A DNA stretch of 41,295 bases. Source: Sphingomonas sp. TDK1 (GTDB lineage Bacteria; Pseudomonadota; Alphaproteobacteria; Sphingomonadales; Sphingomonadaceae). The stretch lies in contig NZ_LXVY01000031.1 in NCBI RefSeq assembly GCF_001650735.1, positions 1-41,295 of the forward strand. The letters run 5' to 3'. Every line of letters starts with the position of its first letter. The stretch's first letter is position 1. The notes below the pieces were generated by a model that was given only the letters and a program-made list of their open reading frames with translations, was not told the DNA's origin and ran no database searches. Positions 1 through 8,337 of this stretch are shown here, in pieces. Position numbers and translations under genes: made by a program.

Positions 1-785
1 TCAACTGCGATGTCGCTGTGCAAATTGGTGAAGAAGCTGATCTGCTCGAAAGAGTCGCCGCCGGGGATGCCGAGGGCAGCCAGCTGGTCGCGCTGGGCCT
101 GGGTGAGGTTGAAATTCCCCGATAGCGCGATCCGATCTTTGACCTTTATGTTGAAGTAATCGAGCGTCAGCGTGAGGCGGGATGTCGGCGTCAGGACCAG
201 CCCTGCGGCAATATTGAACGATTTCTCCGGACGAAGTGGTGCCGCACCGAAAAAGCGTGCGACGGGATTGTTGGGGGAGATAATCCCCGCGGTCAGCGGC
301 GTGCCGGTCACCGTGTCGATATTGGTCTGAACCTGCGAGGCGTTAGCCTGCCCCGGAGTTGGCGCTCGGAAGCCGGTGTTGACCGACCCGCGCAACGCTA
401 TCGCGTCGGAGAAATTCAACCGCGCATTGGCTTTCCAGTTGAAGGTCGAGCCAAAGTCGGAAAAATCCTCAAAACGGCCTGCGAGGCCGAAAGTCAGCAG
501 GGAGGATACATCGCCTTCGATCGCCGCATAGGCGGCCCAATTGTTGCGGGAGAACACGCCTGCCTGGACTGGCGAGAAGCCGGGAAAGCCGTTGGACCCG
601 ACGGGAAGTCCGGTACGCTGGCCGGTGTCGGGATCGATCAGCGAGGCGTAAGGACCGACTTGCCAGGAAGCGACTTCCCCAGCGGTGATCTCATATGTCT
701 CGCGACGATATTCGAGACCGCCGGCAAGGTTGAGGGGAGACGCAATGGCTACGTTGAACGACGCCGCAATGAAAGGGGGGTCTGA
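1..785 (-). pseudogene. TonB-dependent receptor, beta-barrel part only (5' end lost, 3' end outside window)
   Basis: Reading the minus strand gives one continuous frame with typical outer-membrane receptor barrel sequence: GLEYRRETYEI, LTFGLAGRFEDFSDFG, a RGSVNTGFRAPT strand, and LTLDYFNIKVKDRIALS, followed by a loop containing GIPGGDSFEQI. These are hallmarks of the C-terminal half of TonB-dependent siderophore/substrate receptors. The frame has no start codon; going upstream it hits an in-frame TAA at 786-788, just where an unrelated plus-strand gene begins. The signal peptide, plug domain and first barrel strands are therefore absent and this copy cannot be a functional receptor. The 3' end lies outside the window. 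I infer that a recombination joined a receptor gene to the SprT module, with the join at about 770-788. Confidence 0.8.
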
Positions 786-787
786 TT

Positions 788-973
788 ATGGCGAAGGAAA
801 AGCCCCTCAAGGGGCACAAGCTGGCAGGCTATAGCTTTGGTGTTTCGGTAAGCTGCGAGTGCGGTTGGCGCTCCGGGACGTGGTTCGGGAAGGGTGGTCG
901 CGGTAGCGCGCTGGGTGAATGGTATTCCCATAAGGATCGCTGCGCGGCCGAAGCGAAGGCGCTGGGCGCATGA
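788..973 (+). CDS. Small CxC-containing protein of unknown function
   Basis: A 61-residue protein preceded by a purine-rich G tract (AAAGGGGGG) 6-7 bases before the ATG, which can serve as ribosome binding site. It contains a CxC pair (C23, C25) and a later H48-x3-C52, a spacing that could bind one zinc ion, plus a glycine-rich middle. I do not recognise the family. Its stop overlaps the start of the SprT-like gene (ATGA at 970-973), so the two are translationally coupled and probably share a role. Its first codon sits exactly where the receptor remnant loses its frame, so it is the first gene on the other side of a recombination join. Confidence 0.6.
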   Translation: MAKEKPLKGHKLAGYSFGVSVSCECGWRSGTWFGKGGRGSALGEWYSHKDRCAAEAKALGA

Positions 974-1674
974 CCAACCCGACCGCGCAAGCCTATGCTG
1001 AATTGCAACTGGCGTTCGACCATTACAACCGGGAGCTGTTCGCGGGCGAGCTGCCCTCCTGTCTGATTACGATGCAGAGGGAAAAGCGGAGCTACGGCTA
1101 TTTCTCATCGGAACGGTTCGTGCATCATCACGACAAGAGCAAGACCGATGAAATCGCCATCAACCCGGCATATTTCGCCGTGGTCCCCCTGCTCGAAGTC
1201 CTCCAAACTGTAGTGCATGAAATGGTCCACGCATGGCAGTTCCATTTCGGCAACCCGTCGCGCTCCGGCTATCACAACCGGGAATGGGCCGACAAAATGG
1301 AAGCTATCGGCCTCATGCCGTCCAGCACGGGCCAGCCCGGAGGCGCTAGGACAGGGCAGAAAATGGCCGACTATGCCATTCCGGGCGGCCCCTTCATGCT
1401 CGCCACGGATGCCCTGTTGACGCAGAATTTCCGCATTTCGTGGCTCGATCGGTTCCCGGCGATCATGCCGACGCCGGCGATCGACGCCGGCGCCGGCGCC
1501 GGCGCTGCTGACGGCCATCTAGCGGACGTGCTTCAGCCCGCCACGGGGAACCGATCGAACCGGATCAAATATCGCTGCCCTACATGCGGCGTGCAGGCAT
1601 GGGGCAAGCCCGCGCTGCGGCTCCTGTGCGGTGGCGACGATTGCGCCAGCGCGCCCCTCGCCCCTGTCGAATAA
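970..1674 (+). CDS. SprT-like zinc-metalloprotease-fold protein
   Basis: A 234-residue protein with a SprT-like domain. The zincin signature HEMVH is at residues 83-87 (E84 would be catalytic) and H102 in GYHNREWADKM is the expected third zinc ligand. A C-terminal zinc ribbon follows: C203-x2-C206 and C220-x4-C225. An Ala-Gly repeat around residues 173-180, encoded by a GCCGGC-rich DNA repeat near 1480-1505, looks like a flexible linker. Relatives include the DNA-protein crosslink protease Spartan and bacterial SprT-like proteins common on plasmids and integrative elements; the cellular substrate is unknown. The start overlaps the upstream small gene by ATGA. Protease activity is inferred from the motif only. 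Confidence 0.85.
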   Translation: MTNPTAQAYAELQLAFDHYNRELFAGELPSCLITMQREKRSYGYFSSERFVHHHDKSKTDEIAINPAYFAVVPLLEVLQTVVHEMVHAWQFHFGNPSRSGYHNREWADKMEAIGLMPSSTGQPGGARTGQKMADYAIPGGPFMLATDALLTQNFRISWLDRFPAIMPTPAIDAGAGAGAADGHLADVLQPATGNRSNRIKYRCPTCGVQAWGKPALRLLCGGDDCASAPLAPVE

Positions 1675-1692
1675 AGGGGCTAGGATCGGCCC

Positions 1693-1932
1693 ATGACGAT
1701 GCGCAGCCTATTCGACGGGGCTTTGACGATGATCCTCTATGTCCTCGCTTTCGCAGCGGGGACAGTGTTCGTGCGGGCCAACTATGATCTGATTGAGGCG
1801 CACCCGCTTCTGGTGTTCTTTGTCGGCGCGATCTTCGCCTACCAGCTATTCAACCTGATCCCGCTTGCCGTTGCGACCATCAACGATCACATTCTAGGCC
1901 AGCCGGCAATGCCTCTTGTCAATCGAGGATAG
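1693..1932 (+). CDS. Small membrane protein of unknown function
   Basis: A 79-residue protein starting 18 bp after the SprT-like gene, with AGGA about 8 bases before the ATG. It has two hydrophobic segments, roughly residues 12-30 (MILYVLAFAAGTVFV) and 37-62 (HPLLVFFVGAIFAY continuing into LFNLIPLAVA), so it is probably an inner-membrane protein with a hairpin topology. I do not recognise the family. Spacing and strand suggest it is the last gene of the three-gene unit with the CxC mini-protein and the SprT-like protein. Confidence 0.6.
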   Translation: MTMRSLFDGALTMILYVLAFAAGTVFVRANYDLIEAHPLLVFFVGAIFAYQLFNLIPLAVATINDHILGQPAMPLVNRG

Positions 1933-1939
1933 CCTCGGG

Positions 1940-2725
1940 TTATCGGCCGCGAAACAAGGGTTGCCGCTTCTCGAGGAACGCCGCGATTCCTTCGGCATGG
2001 TCCACGGTTCGCCCGGCAACGCGCTGGTTTGCTCGCTCCATCGCCAGCGCCTCAGGAAGGCTCTGGTTCAAGGCGGCTGAGAGCGCCTGGCGGGTCAGAC
2101 CGAGAGCGATCGTGGGTCCGGCGGCGAGCCGTGCCGCCATGGCCGTCGCCGCAGTGGTGAGATCGTCGTCATCGACCACCTTGTAGATCAAGCCCCAGTC
2201 CGCCGCGACATCGGCCGTAATCCTCTCGCCGAGAAGCATCATCGCGCTCGCGCGGGCGCGCCCGGCAAGCCGCGGGAGCAGCCAAGTCACCCCCAGATCG
2301 GGAACGAGCCCGATCGCCGCGAATGGCAGGAGAAAGTACGCGGACCTGCTGGCGATTACGATGTCCGCCGCAAGGGCGATCCCGCACCCCCCGCCGGCGG
2401 CTGCACCGCTCACCGCCGAGACGATTGGGATCGGCAAACGCACCATACTCTCGAGCAAAGGGTTGAAGCCGGTTTCAAGCGCACGTCCCCGATCAATGCG
2501 TTCAGGATCCTCTTGAACGCCGCCGCTGAGATCGGCGCCCGAGCAGAAGGCGCGCCCCGCCCCACGCAGCAGCAGCGTGCGCGCGCCCATTGCCGCAACG
2601 CTGTCCAGCGCATCCATCATCTCGTCGAGGGTCTGCATGGACAGCGCGTTCAGCACTTCGGGACGATTAATCGTGATCGTCGCCACGCCTTCGATGCATT
2701 CCAGCGTGATGTGTTCGTAACGCAT
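1940..2725 (-). CDS. Enoyl-CoA hydratase/isomerase family protein (PaaG-like)
   Basis: A 261-residue crotonase-fold enzyme acting on acyl-CoA thioesters. The oxyanion-hole segment GRAFCSGADL lies near residue 65 and the second glycine-rich helix (AAAGGGCGIALAAD) near residue 110. The two glutamates used by classical enoyl-CoA hydratase are replaced (GGGCE is GGGCG; the later QPE is LPF), while GLVPDLGVTWLLPR, with its Asp, matches PaaG-type isomerases. An isomerase or other crotonase-type reaction is therefore more likely than simple hydration. The start at 2725 is chosen because GGGAGAA lies 6 bases upstream and the fold begins there (MRYEHITLE); an earlier start would add 41 residues without family character. 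It is the last gene of the minus-strand catabolic cluster. Confidence 0.85.
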   Translation of the reverse strand: MRYEHITLECIEGVATITINRPEVLNALSMQTLDEMMDALDSVAAMGARTLLLRGAGRAFCSGADLSGGVQEDPERIDRGRALETGFNPLLESMVRLPIPIVSAVSGAAAGGGCGIALAADIVIASRSAYFLLPFAAIGLVPDLGVTWLLPRLAGRARASAMMLLGERITADVAADWGLIYKVVDDDDLTTAATAMAARLAAGPTIALGLTRQALSAALNQSLPEALAMERANQRVAGRTVDHAEGIAAFLEKRQPLFRGR

Positions 2726-2950
2726 GTTCTTCTCCCTTGGAGCGACCCTTGGCTCATTGCCTGATCGGTCGCTCAAGTTGCTCGGTCCAGCAATGTGCGG
2801 CGGGAGGCGGAGAACGCGCCCAGCCATGATCGCGGCGAGCGCGAACAAGCCTCCCGCACTGTTTTGCGCCTCGCCGCGACGAAAGGGGCTCCGTCATCTA
2901 CCCCCCGCCGACAGCCCTCAAGCCGAGCCGCCAGCGGCCGACACAGGTTA

Positions 2951-4675
2951 TCACTTCACGGTCGGGAAGCCGAGGCGAGCGCGAAGGTCCGGATTCAGTT
3001 CGACAACGTGGAAACCGGTCGTGACGCAGGCGAACCAGATGTGCCCGGACTCGGGAACATAGCGTACATGCGACAAACACCCGTCGCTTACCTGGTCGTT
3101 AAACCCTGTCACGTTTTGCGTCCAGTTTAGCCCGTTGCCACTTAGCGGGGTATCGGGATTCGCACCCGGCTTATAGTAGCCGACTTCAACCGGCTTTGTA
3201 GGATCGCGCAAATCAACGATCCTCACTCCGCCAGCGAAGAAGGGGAACAGACCAAGCCTCGTGTTCCTTGCATCGTCGACATCGTTGTAATGCGAGGCAA
3301 CCGCGCCGAGGCGCTCGGTGATGTCTGGGATTGGGATGAAGCTCGCATAGGGATCCTCCTTCCGAGGAGTAAATCGTATCGCGTCGCAGTTCTCCTTGAT
3401 ATTCATTTGCAGCTTGAACTCGCCGACGACCTTTGGATTCTTCTCGTCCGCGATATTGATGATCCGCGGCCATGTTCCAGGACAGGCGCCTATTTCGGCC
3501 GCACCCACCAGGTGTGGAACTCCGTTGATCGACGCGGGCACGACAGAATGCCAACCGCCTTGCTTGGCTTCGCCGACGAGCCTCATCTTCGGTTGAGAGC
3601 GCCCATCGACGATGTCGCTGTTATCGAGAATGTAGACGCTGCCGTTCTCCACAGGCACGTCCCCGGTTTCGGAGGCGATGACAGCCGCGTAGATCCGCCG
3701 CTCATCACGGCTGATCGACACTTCATGTGGCGTGAACCCAGCCGTCAATCCATTGGGTCGCGTGGCGCCGAAGCGGCCGAGATAGCGGGGGCGCTTCATG
3801 TTGCTGATGTCGAGCACATGCACGCCACCCTTCCCCGAACCGAGTCCGGGCACGACTTCTGTACCGTAGACGCGACGACCGTTGGGAGAGATTGTCACAT
3901 TGTGGATGTTGGCGGGCCACTTGAACTCGCTCTGCAATTTGGGATTCAGGCAGTTCGAGGCATCGTAGATGCTGAGCCAAGCTGCGTCCTCCTCGCCCCG
4001 GCCAGCAATTCCTCCCGAGTAGGCGCCGGCGACGAGAACTTTGCGACCTGGTGCCGCAATCGCGTGCATCGTCTCTACCGCATCGATCGAGCCCCGGTCC
4101 CGCAGCAAGCGCACGGGCTTTGGAGCCCGGGGGTCCCTTACGTCGATAACCGCGACGCCCGCTGGCTCGCGGAGGAACAAGGCAGATCGGCTGTTGGCGG
4201 TTATCGGGCCTGTCTGCTTGAAGGTGGATACATAGGCACATTGATCGACCCATGAGAGCTGCAAATTGCCGCCGCGGTTCCAGATGTCCGTGCGACCGAC
4301 GAGGCGAACGCCAGCATGATAAGGAAGTTTGGACCGGCCGCTCACCACGTCTTCGATCGTGGTTTGGCCCTGAAGCCCGGTTTCGGGGCGATCGCCGGGA
4401 CCAATGACGACCTGGGAAGACGCCGGCCATCCGCTACACAGACAGGCTAGGCCGAGCGGGGCAACGACCGCGAGCCTCCGAATCTTGGTGGCTGTCACCG
4501 CAGTCAGGCGCGAAAGAGCCTCTGTGGTGCGGATCGTCGGTGAACGCCGCGATGCTCTATCGTGCGTCGCCGCCCCGATCTCGACCATGCCCGGCTTCAT
4601 GACGCCGACCGGTTTGGCGGGCAAATCATCGGCAAGAACAACATTCCCATGCGCTTCGCTTAACATCCGCAACAT
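2951..4675 (-). CDS. LVIVD-repeat beta-propeller protein, probably exported
   Basis: A 574-residue protein with repeats of the LVIVD type, in which a short strand is followed by D-x2-DP/NP-x2-P: VAVIDVRDPRAPKPV, VHVLDISNMKRPRYLG, IINIADEKNPKVVG and VRIVDLRDPTKPVEVG. Such repeats form secreted or periplasmic beta-propellers of unknown activity. A hydrophobic stretch with basic residues before it (KIRRLAVVAPLGLACL) lies at about residues 65-82, unusually far from the N-terminus for a signal peptide. The ATG at 4675 has an AAGGAGAG ribosome site; a later start nearer the signal is possible but not obvious. It lies between the two crotonase genes in the same direction, suggesting a role on a substrate or product of the same pathway outside the cytoplasm. 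Confidence 0.8.
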   Translation of the reverse strand: MLRMLSEAHGNVVLADDLPAKPVGVMKPGMVEIGAATHDRASRRSPTIRTTEALSRLTAVTATKIRRLAVVAPLGLACLCSGWPASSQVVIGPGDRPETGLQGQTTIEDVVSGRSKLPYHAGVRLVGRTDIWNRGGNLQLSWVDQCAYVSTFKQTGPITANSRSALFLREPAGVAVIDVRDPRAPKPVRLLRDRGSIDAVETMHAIAAPGRKVLVAGAYSGGIAGRGEEDAAWLSIYDASNCLNPKLQSEFKWPANIHNVTISPNGRRVYGTEVVPGLGSGKGGVHVLDISNMKRPRYLGRFGATRPNGLTAGFTPHEVSISRDERRIYAAVIASETGDVPVENGSVYILDNSDIVDGRSQPKMRLVGEAKQGGWHSVVPASINGVPHLVGAAEIGACPGTWPRIINIADEKNPKVVGEFKLQMNIKENCDAIRFTPRKEDPYASFIPIPDITERLGAVASHYNDVDDARNTRLGLFPFFAGGVRIVDLRDPTKPVEVGYYKPGANPDTPLSGNGLNWTQNVTGFNDQVSDGCLSHVRYVPESGHIWFACVTTGFHVVELNPDLRARLGFPTVK

Positions 4676-4853
4676 CTTTCTCTCCTTTGCTTGGTGCGTC
4701 CTCAATCTTGCCACAACACATCGTGCGACACAGAGGAATTCGTAGCCCGTTGCGTTCGCCCGGGCGTCGCTGATATCGTCGAAATGAAGCCGGTCGCTGA
4801 GACGACGCTGCTTCCGGCCGCGCCTTCCGAAGATGTTGTCCCGGCTGCGGCGC

Positions 4854-5660
4854 TCACCGCTTGGTCCGCTTCACGAGCTCGGCCGCATAAGCTGGACGGC
4901 GCTTCTCGAAAAACGCGGCGACTCCCTCCTGAAACTCAGGCGCGCTGCCTGCAATGACCTGATTGCGGTCCTCCATCGCGATTGCCGCCTCGAGGCTCGG
5001 CGCATCAATTGACATCCGAAGGCATTCCTTCGTCAGCCTGAGACCGAGGGGTGACGTCGTCAGCATCGCGTCAAGGAGCGGCTCCGCGGCGACTTCCAAG
5101 TCCTCGTCAGCCACCACGCGGCTTACTAGACCCAGCTGCAAGGCTCGTTCGGCATGGATGAAATCCCCCGTCATCATCAGTTCGGCGGCGAGACTCGCCC
5201 CGACGAGACGGGGGAGGAAGTATGAAACGCCGATGTCGCATGCCGAAAGGCCGATCCGGACGAATGCCGCGTTCATCCGCGCACTGGCTCCGGCGATGCG
5301 GATGTCCGATGCGAGCGCCATGGCGAAGCCGCCGCCGCAGGCGGGACCATGGACCAGACTGACGATCGCTTGGGGGCAATACCGCATCTTCAGGACGATT
5401 TCCGAGACCCTCCGCTGGATTGCGAGGTGCGCGGTGGCGTCGAGATCGCCGCCGCCCGTCGCTCCGAGGTCGAGACCCGCGCAGAAGGCGCGTCCTGCCC
5501 CCCGCAGCAGCACCACACGGGTGTCGGTATCGCGGGACAGGCTGTCGAAGTACTCGTGTAGCGCCTCGACAAGCTCGGGACTGAGAGCATTCAGCCGATC
5601 GGGGCGGTTAAACGTCACCCAATCGACCGCGCCGCGCCGATCGATCTCAAGCGTCATCAT
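4854..5660 (-). CDS. Enoyl-CoA hydratase/isomerase family protein
   Basis: A 268-residue crotonase-fold protein. GRAFCAGLDLG supplies the oxyanion-hole segment and ACGGGFAMALASDIRIA the second glycine-rich helix. As in the other copy, the classical catalytic glutamates are replaced (GGGFA; MNAAFVRIG), and the region GLSACDIGVSYFLPR carries an Asp seen in crotonase subfamilies of uncertain reaction. It is only distantly similar to the gene at 1940-2725, so the two probably catalyse different steps. The start at 5660 overlaps the stop of the upstream SDR by ATGA (5657-5660), which fixes the start and indicates translational coupling. Longer reading from 5936 runs antiparallel through the SDR and is rejected. 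Confidence 0.85.
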   Translation of the reverse strand: MMTLEIDRRGAVDWVTFNRPDRLNALSPELVEALHEYFDSLSRDTDTRVVLLRGAGRAFCAGLDLGATGGGDLDATAHLAIQRRVSEIVLKMRYCPQAIVSLVHGPACGGGFAMALASDIRIAGASARMNAAFVRIGLSACDIGVSYFLPRLVGASLAAELMMTGDFIHAERALQLGLVSRVVADEDLEVAAEPLLDAMLTTSPLGLRLTKECLRMSIDAPSLEAAIAMEDRNQVIAGSAPEFQEGVAAFFEKRRPAYAAELVKRTKR

Positions 5661-6463
5661 CGACGGTCCGGAAGGGTAAGGGCGTCCGCCGAGGCGTCGC
5701 CGAGCAGGAGGCCACCATCGACCTCGAGCACCACCCCAGTGATGTAGCGGGCATTGTCGCTCGAAAGGAACAGCGCGGCATCCGCGATGTCGCGCTTTGT
5801 GCCGTAGTCCCGCAAGGCAAGACGGCTCTTCAACTTGGCGGTGGCCTCGTCCGACGGAGCAAGCCGGGCCATCCCCTCGGTGTCTCCGATCGGGCCAGGC
5901 GAGATGGCGTTGACGCGGATGCCGGCCGGGCCCCACTCCATCGCCAACGTCCCAGTGAGATTGTTGATGCCCGCCTTGGCCGCGCTCGCATGCGCCTGGA
6001 ACATGACCGGGCGCTTGGCTTGGCCGGCCGTGATCGAGATCACAGACGCACCAGGCTTGCGAAGATGGTCGAACGAGGCTCGGAGCACGTTGAACGTGCC
6101 GAGCAGGTCAATCTCGACCACCGTACGGAAGGCGTTGGCCGACAGCCCGGTCGCGGGCGAAAGGAAATTGCCTGCGGCGCCAGAGATGACCACGTTGATC
6201 TCGCCCCACTTCTCGGTAGTTGCAGCGAACGCACGCGAAACGGCGTCGAAGTCGCGAACGTCGGCAACCACGCCGATGGCGTCGGCGCCCGTCGCCTTCA
6301 CGCGCTCAGCCGCGACAGCAATCCGCTCCTCATTGCGGCTGATGACCGCGACGTTGGCGCCCATCTCGCCGAAGCGTTCGGCGATGCCGAGGTTGATGCC
6401 CGTGGATCCGCCAGCGACGAAAACGGTCTTGCCCTTGAAGGCGCCCTTACGAAACAGATCCAT
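5657..6463 (-). CDS. SDR-family 2,4-dienoyl-CoA reductase-like enzyme
   Basis: A 268-residue short-chain dehydrogenase/reductase. The nucleotide site is GGSTGINLGIAERF near residue 19, followed by AAGNF in place of the usual NNAG. The active-site region SITAGQAKRPVMF then HASAAKAGI lacks the Tyr of YxxxK but keeps the Lys, and EWGPAGIRVNAISPGPIGDTEG follows. These features match the 2,4-dienoyl-CoA reductase branch (mitochondrial and peroxisomal DECR enzymes), which reduces conjugated enoyl-CoA with NADPH. AAGGAAAC lies shortly before the ATG at 6463. It is coupled to the crotonase gene downstream, consistent with handling unsaturated acyl-CoA intermediates. The substrate is unknown. Confidence 0.8.
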   Translation of the reverse strand: MDLFRKGAFKGKTVFVAGGSTGINLGIAERFGEMGANVAVISRNEERIAVAAERVKATGADAIGVVADVRDFDAVSRAFAATTEKWGEINVVISGAAGNFLSPATGLSANAFRTVVEIDLLGTFNVLRASFDHLRKPGASVISITAGQAKRPVMFQAHASAAKAGINNLTGTLAMEWGPAGIRVNAISPGPIGDTEGMARLAPSDEATAKLKSRLALRDYGTKRDIADAALFLSSDNARYITGVVLEVDGGLLLGDASADALTLPDRR

Positions 6464-6511
6464 GATGTTTCCTTTTCGGCGTAGTTAGCCAGCTAGGGGC
6501 CGCGACCCCCG

Positions 6512-7975
6512 TCACATTGTAGAAAGCGAGCGTATGGCGCCGAAGGCATCCCAGTCGCGAACGGCGGCGCAGTTGCGCTGAACGAGGGTGGTCAGAAGCT
6601 CGACACCGCGTGCCGAGCGCTCGACGGTACGCGCGGCCGGCACGGTTGCAGCAAGCTGCGCCACGGCCTGAGCGCGGAACATCATTTCCGCCGATGCGAG
6701 ATCGTAGGCCGGGGAAGCCTTGGCGAGTTCAGCTGCATGCTCCGCGATCCAGCGTCGATCGTGCTGGCGCCGCATGTCGACGGGCACGCTGCCCGTCAGG
6801 AAGTAGGCCAAATCGAACTGCGGGCTCCCGACCCCGGTCATCCCCCAATCGATGAGCCACGCCTTGATCCCGGACGGGCCCGCCTCGAACAAGATGTTGT
6901 CGACGCGCGGGTCGCCGTGCAGCACCGTCTTGGTGCCGACGGGCAGGTTCACCCAATCAAGATAAAGCTGCTCGAACCTGTCGATCAGCTCGTAATCGCA
7001 GGCGTCAACGGCGCTGCCGAGGAATTCCTTGAGCGCTGCGGCGCCTATCCGGTACGAATCATGAAACATTGCCGCACGGGGCTGGCGATCGAACAGCCAG
7101 TCACTCGGCTCCGTTCCGAGGAACTTGGCGTGGAGGTGTGACAGCGCCCGTACCACCGCGTCCGCTTCCTCGACCGAAGCGCCCCTGACCTGGTCGCCTG
7201 GCGTGGTTCGCGTCGAGAGATCTTCGAGGACGATGTTGGTGGCGCCCGTGTCGGGATTGGTCGCGGCGAAATATACCTTCGGCGCCGAGATGTCCGGATG
7301 GTCGCGCAGGAAGCTGTAGGTGTTGATCTCACGCTCATAGAAGCCCACCCGCTTGTTCGCAGCGTCGATCTCGGGGGTTGACCGGTTGAACTTGCAGAAA
7401 AGCGTGGTGGGATAGTTTTCGGGGTCGGCATTGTAATGCAGGACGACGCGAGCAGTCTCGCTCAGCGTGCCGTTGCCGATACGATCCACCGACTGGAGCA
7501 CTCCAACGCGCGGGGTGCTCTTGTCGACAGAGGTTAAGATATCCTGGATCCAGTCGGTATCGATACTGCTCAGCGACGGCAGGATGGCGGGCTCGCGCGC
7601 CTCCCGCTCCGCACCGTCGCGACCCCACAGGCCGGGAATGTAGCCGGAATTCCAGCAGTGCGACAGGCGCCCTTCCTCCACCCGGAACACCTCAATGCCG
7701 CAGAGCTCCCGCTCACCCCCCTCCCGGATCGTCATGTTCCAGACTGAGCAGACATGATGCTCGTCGGCGACCAGCACCTCATGGGTGAAGAAGGGAAGCC
7801 TTGTCCGCTGCGCCGCGACGCGCGCGATCTGCTGATCGTGCGTGAGGCTCGTAACCTCATTAGCGTCGTGCCGGACGATAGGACTCGCACAGATTTCGCG
7901 GATCAGTTCCAGGTTCCCGTTGTTCCAGACTTCTTCCCAGTACAGGTTGATGAGTTCGATGCCCGAGCGATGCAT
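6512..7975 (-). CDS. Fusion of SnoaL-like domain and APH/ecdysteroid-kinase-like phosphotransferase
   Basis: A 487-residue protein with two parts. Residues 1-125 resemble SnoaL-like / NTF2-fold proteins (LYWEEVWNNGNLELI, then VEEGRLSHCWNSGYIPGLWG), a small-molecule binding cup. Residues about 135-487 form a kinase-like phosphotransferase: K195 in TLFCKFNRS, E217 in YEREINTY, the Brenner motif HGDPRVDN (353-360) and the Mg-binding LIDWG (D376) followed by GSPQFDLAYFL. This matches the APH/choline-kinase and EcKinase-like families, which phosphorylate alcohols including steroid hydroxyls in insects. AAGGA lies about 8 bases before the ATG at 7975. A role in phosphorylating a hydroxylated intermediate is inference; some proteins of this fold occur in acyl-CoA clusters without proven substrates. 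Confidence 0.8.
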   Translation of the reverse strand: MHRSGIELINLYWEEVWNNGNLELIREICASPIVRHDANEVTSLTHDQQIARVAAQRTRLPFFTHEVLVADEHHVCSVWNMTIREGGERELCGIEVFRVEEGRLSHCWNSGYIPGLWGRDGAEREAREPAILPSLSSIDTDWIQDILTSVDKSTPRVGVLQSVDRIGNGTLSETARVVLHYNADPENYPTTLFCKFNRSTPEIDAANKRVGFYEREINTYSFLRDHPDISAPKVYFAATNPDTGATNIVLEDLSTRTTPGDQVRGASVEEADAVVRALSHLHAKFLGTEPSDWLFDRQPRAAMFHDSYRIGAAALKEFLGSAVDACDYELIDRFEQLYLDWVNLPVGTKTVLHGDPRVDNILFEAGPSGIKAWLIDWGMTGVGSPQFDLAYFLTGSVPVDMRRQHDRRWIAEHAAELAKASPAYDLASAEMMFRAQAVAQLAATVPAARTVERSARGVELLTTLVQRNCAAVRDWDAFGAIRSLSTM

Positions 7976-8337
7976 ATGAGGATCCTTGATGCTAAACTGA
8001 ATATACTGGGACAGATACGGGTTGCGCGCGCCGCTTCACCGCGAAAAGGGGCGTCCGAGGTAATCTTCCAGGTCGCGCGCGTACCTGCGGGCGACGATGC
8101 AACCCTCGCCTTGAACGCCAGACGGCGATTCCGGCGGGGTCGCTTACTCATCTGGCCTCCTGTGCCGCCACCACCATGGCTGTCGTCAGGCCGGCGACCC
8201 ACTCATCCCGCTGGTCAAATTTCCCGACCCACCTCTGTGGGTGTTTTACCATCAAACCCCGCGATCAAACATCTAACTGATTTGAGCTTGCAGGATCGCT
8301 CATCCGAACGACCCTGCCCGCATGGCGCTCGCTCGGA
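7976..8337. other. Intergenic stretch, no convincing gene
   Basis: This 362-bp gap lies between the complete TonB receptor and the SnoaL-kinase gene on the same strand. Open frames on both strands here are fragmentary and extend antisense into neighbouring genes. It must carry the ribosome binding site of the kinase gene (AAGGA) and a possible -10 hexamer TATATT about 25 bases upstream of that start on the minus strand, without a good -35 match. A short hairpin at 8227-8242 is listed separately. Confidence 0.5.
8227..8247. terminator. Short hairpin with a T tract on the plus strand
   Basis: ACCCAC-CTCT-GTGGGT forms a 6-bp stem with a 4-base loop, followed by GTTTT on the plus strand. It lies about 100 bp beyond the stop of the minus-strand TonB receptor; read in that direction it has no U tract. 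It may be a weak or bidirectional transcription stop. Seen directly; the function is inferred. Confidence 0.3.

Noticed and set aside
1480..1505. GCCGGC-rich repeat as a regulatory or CRISPR-like repeat
   Set aside because: It lies inside the SprT-like gene and encodes an Ala-Gly linker; there are no spaced repeats.
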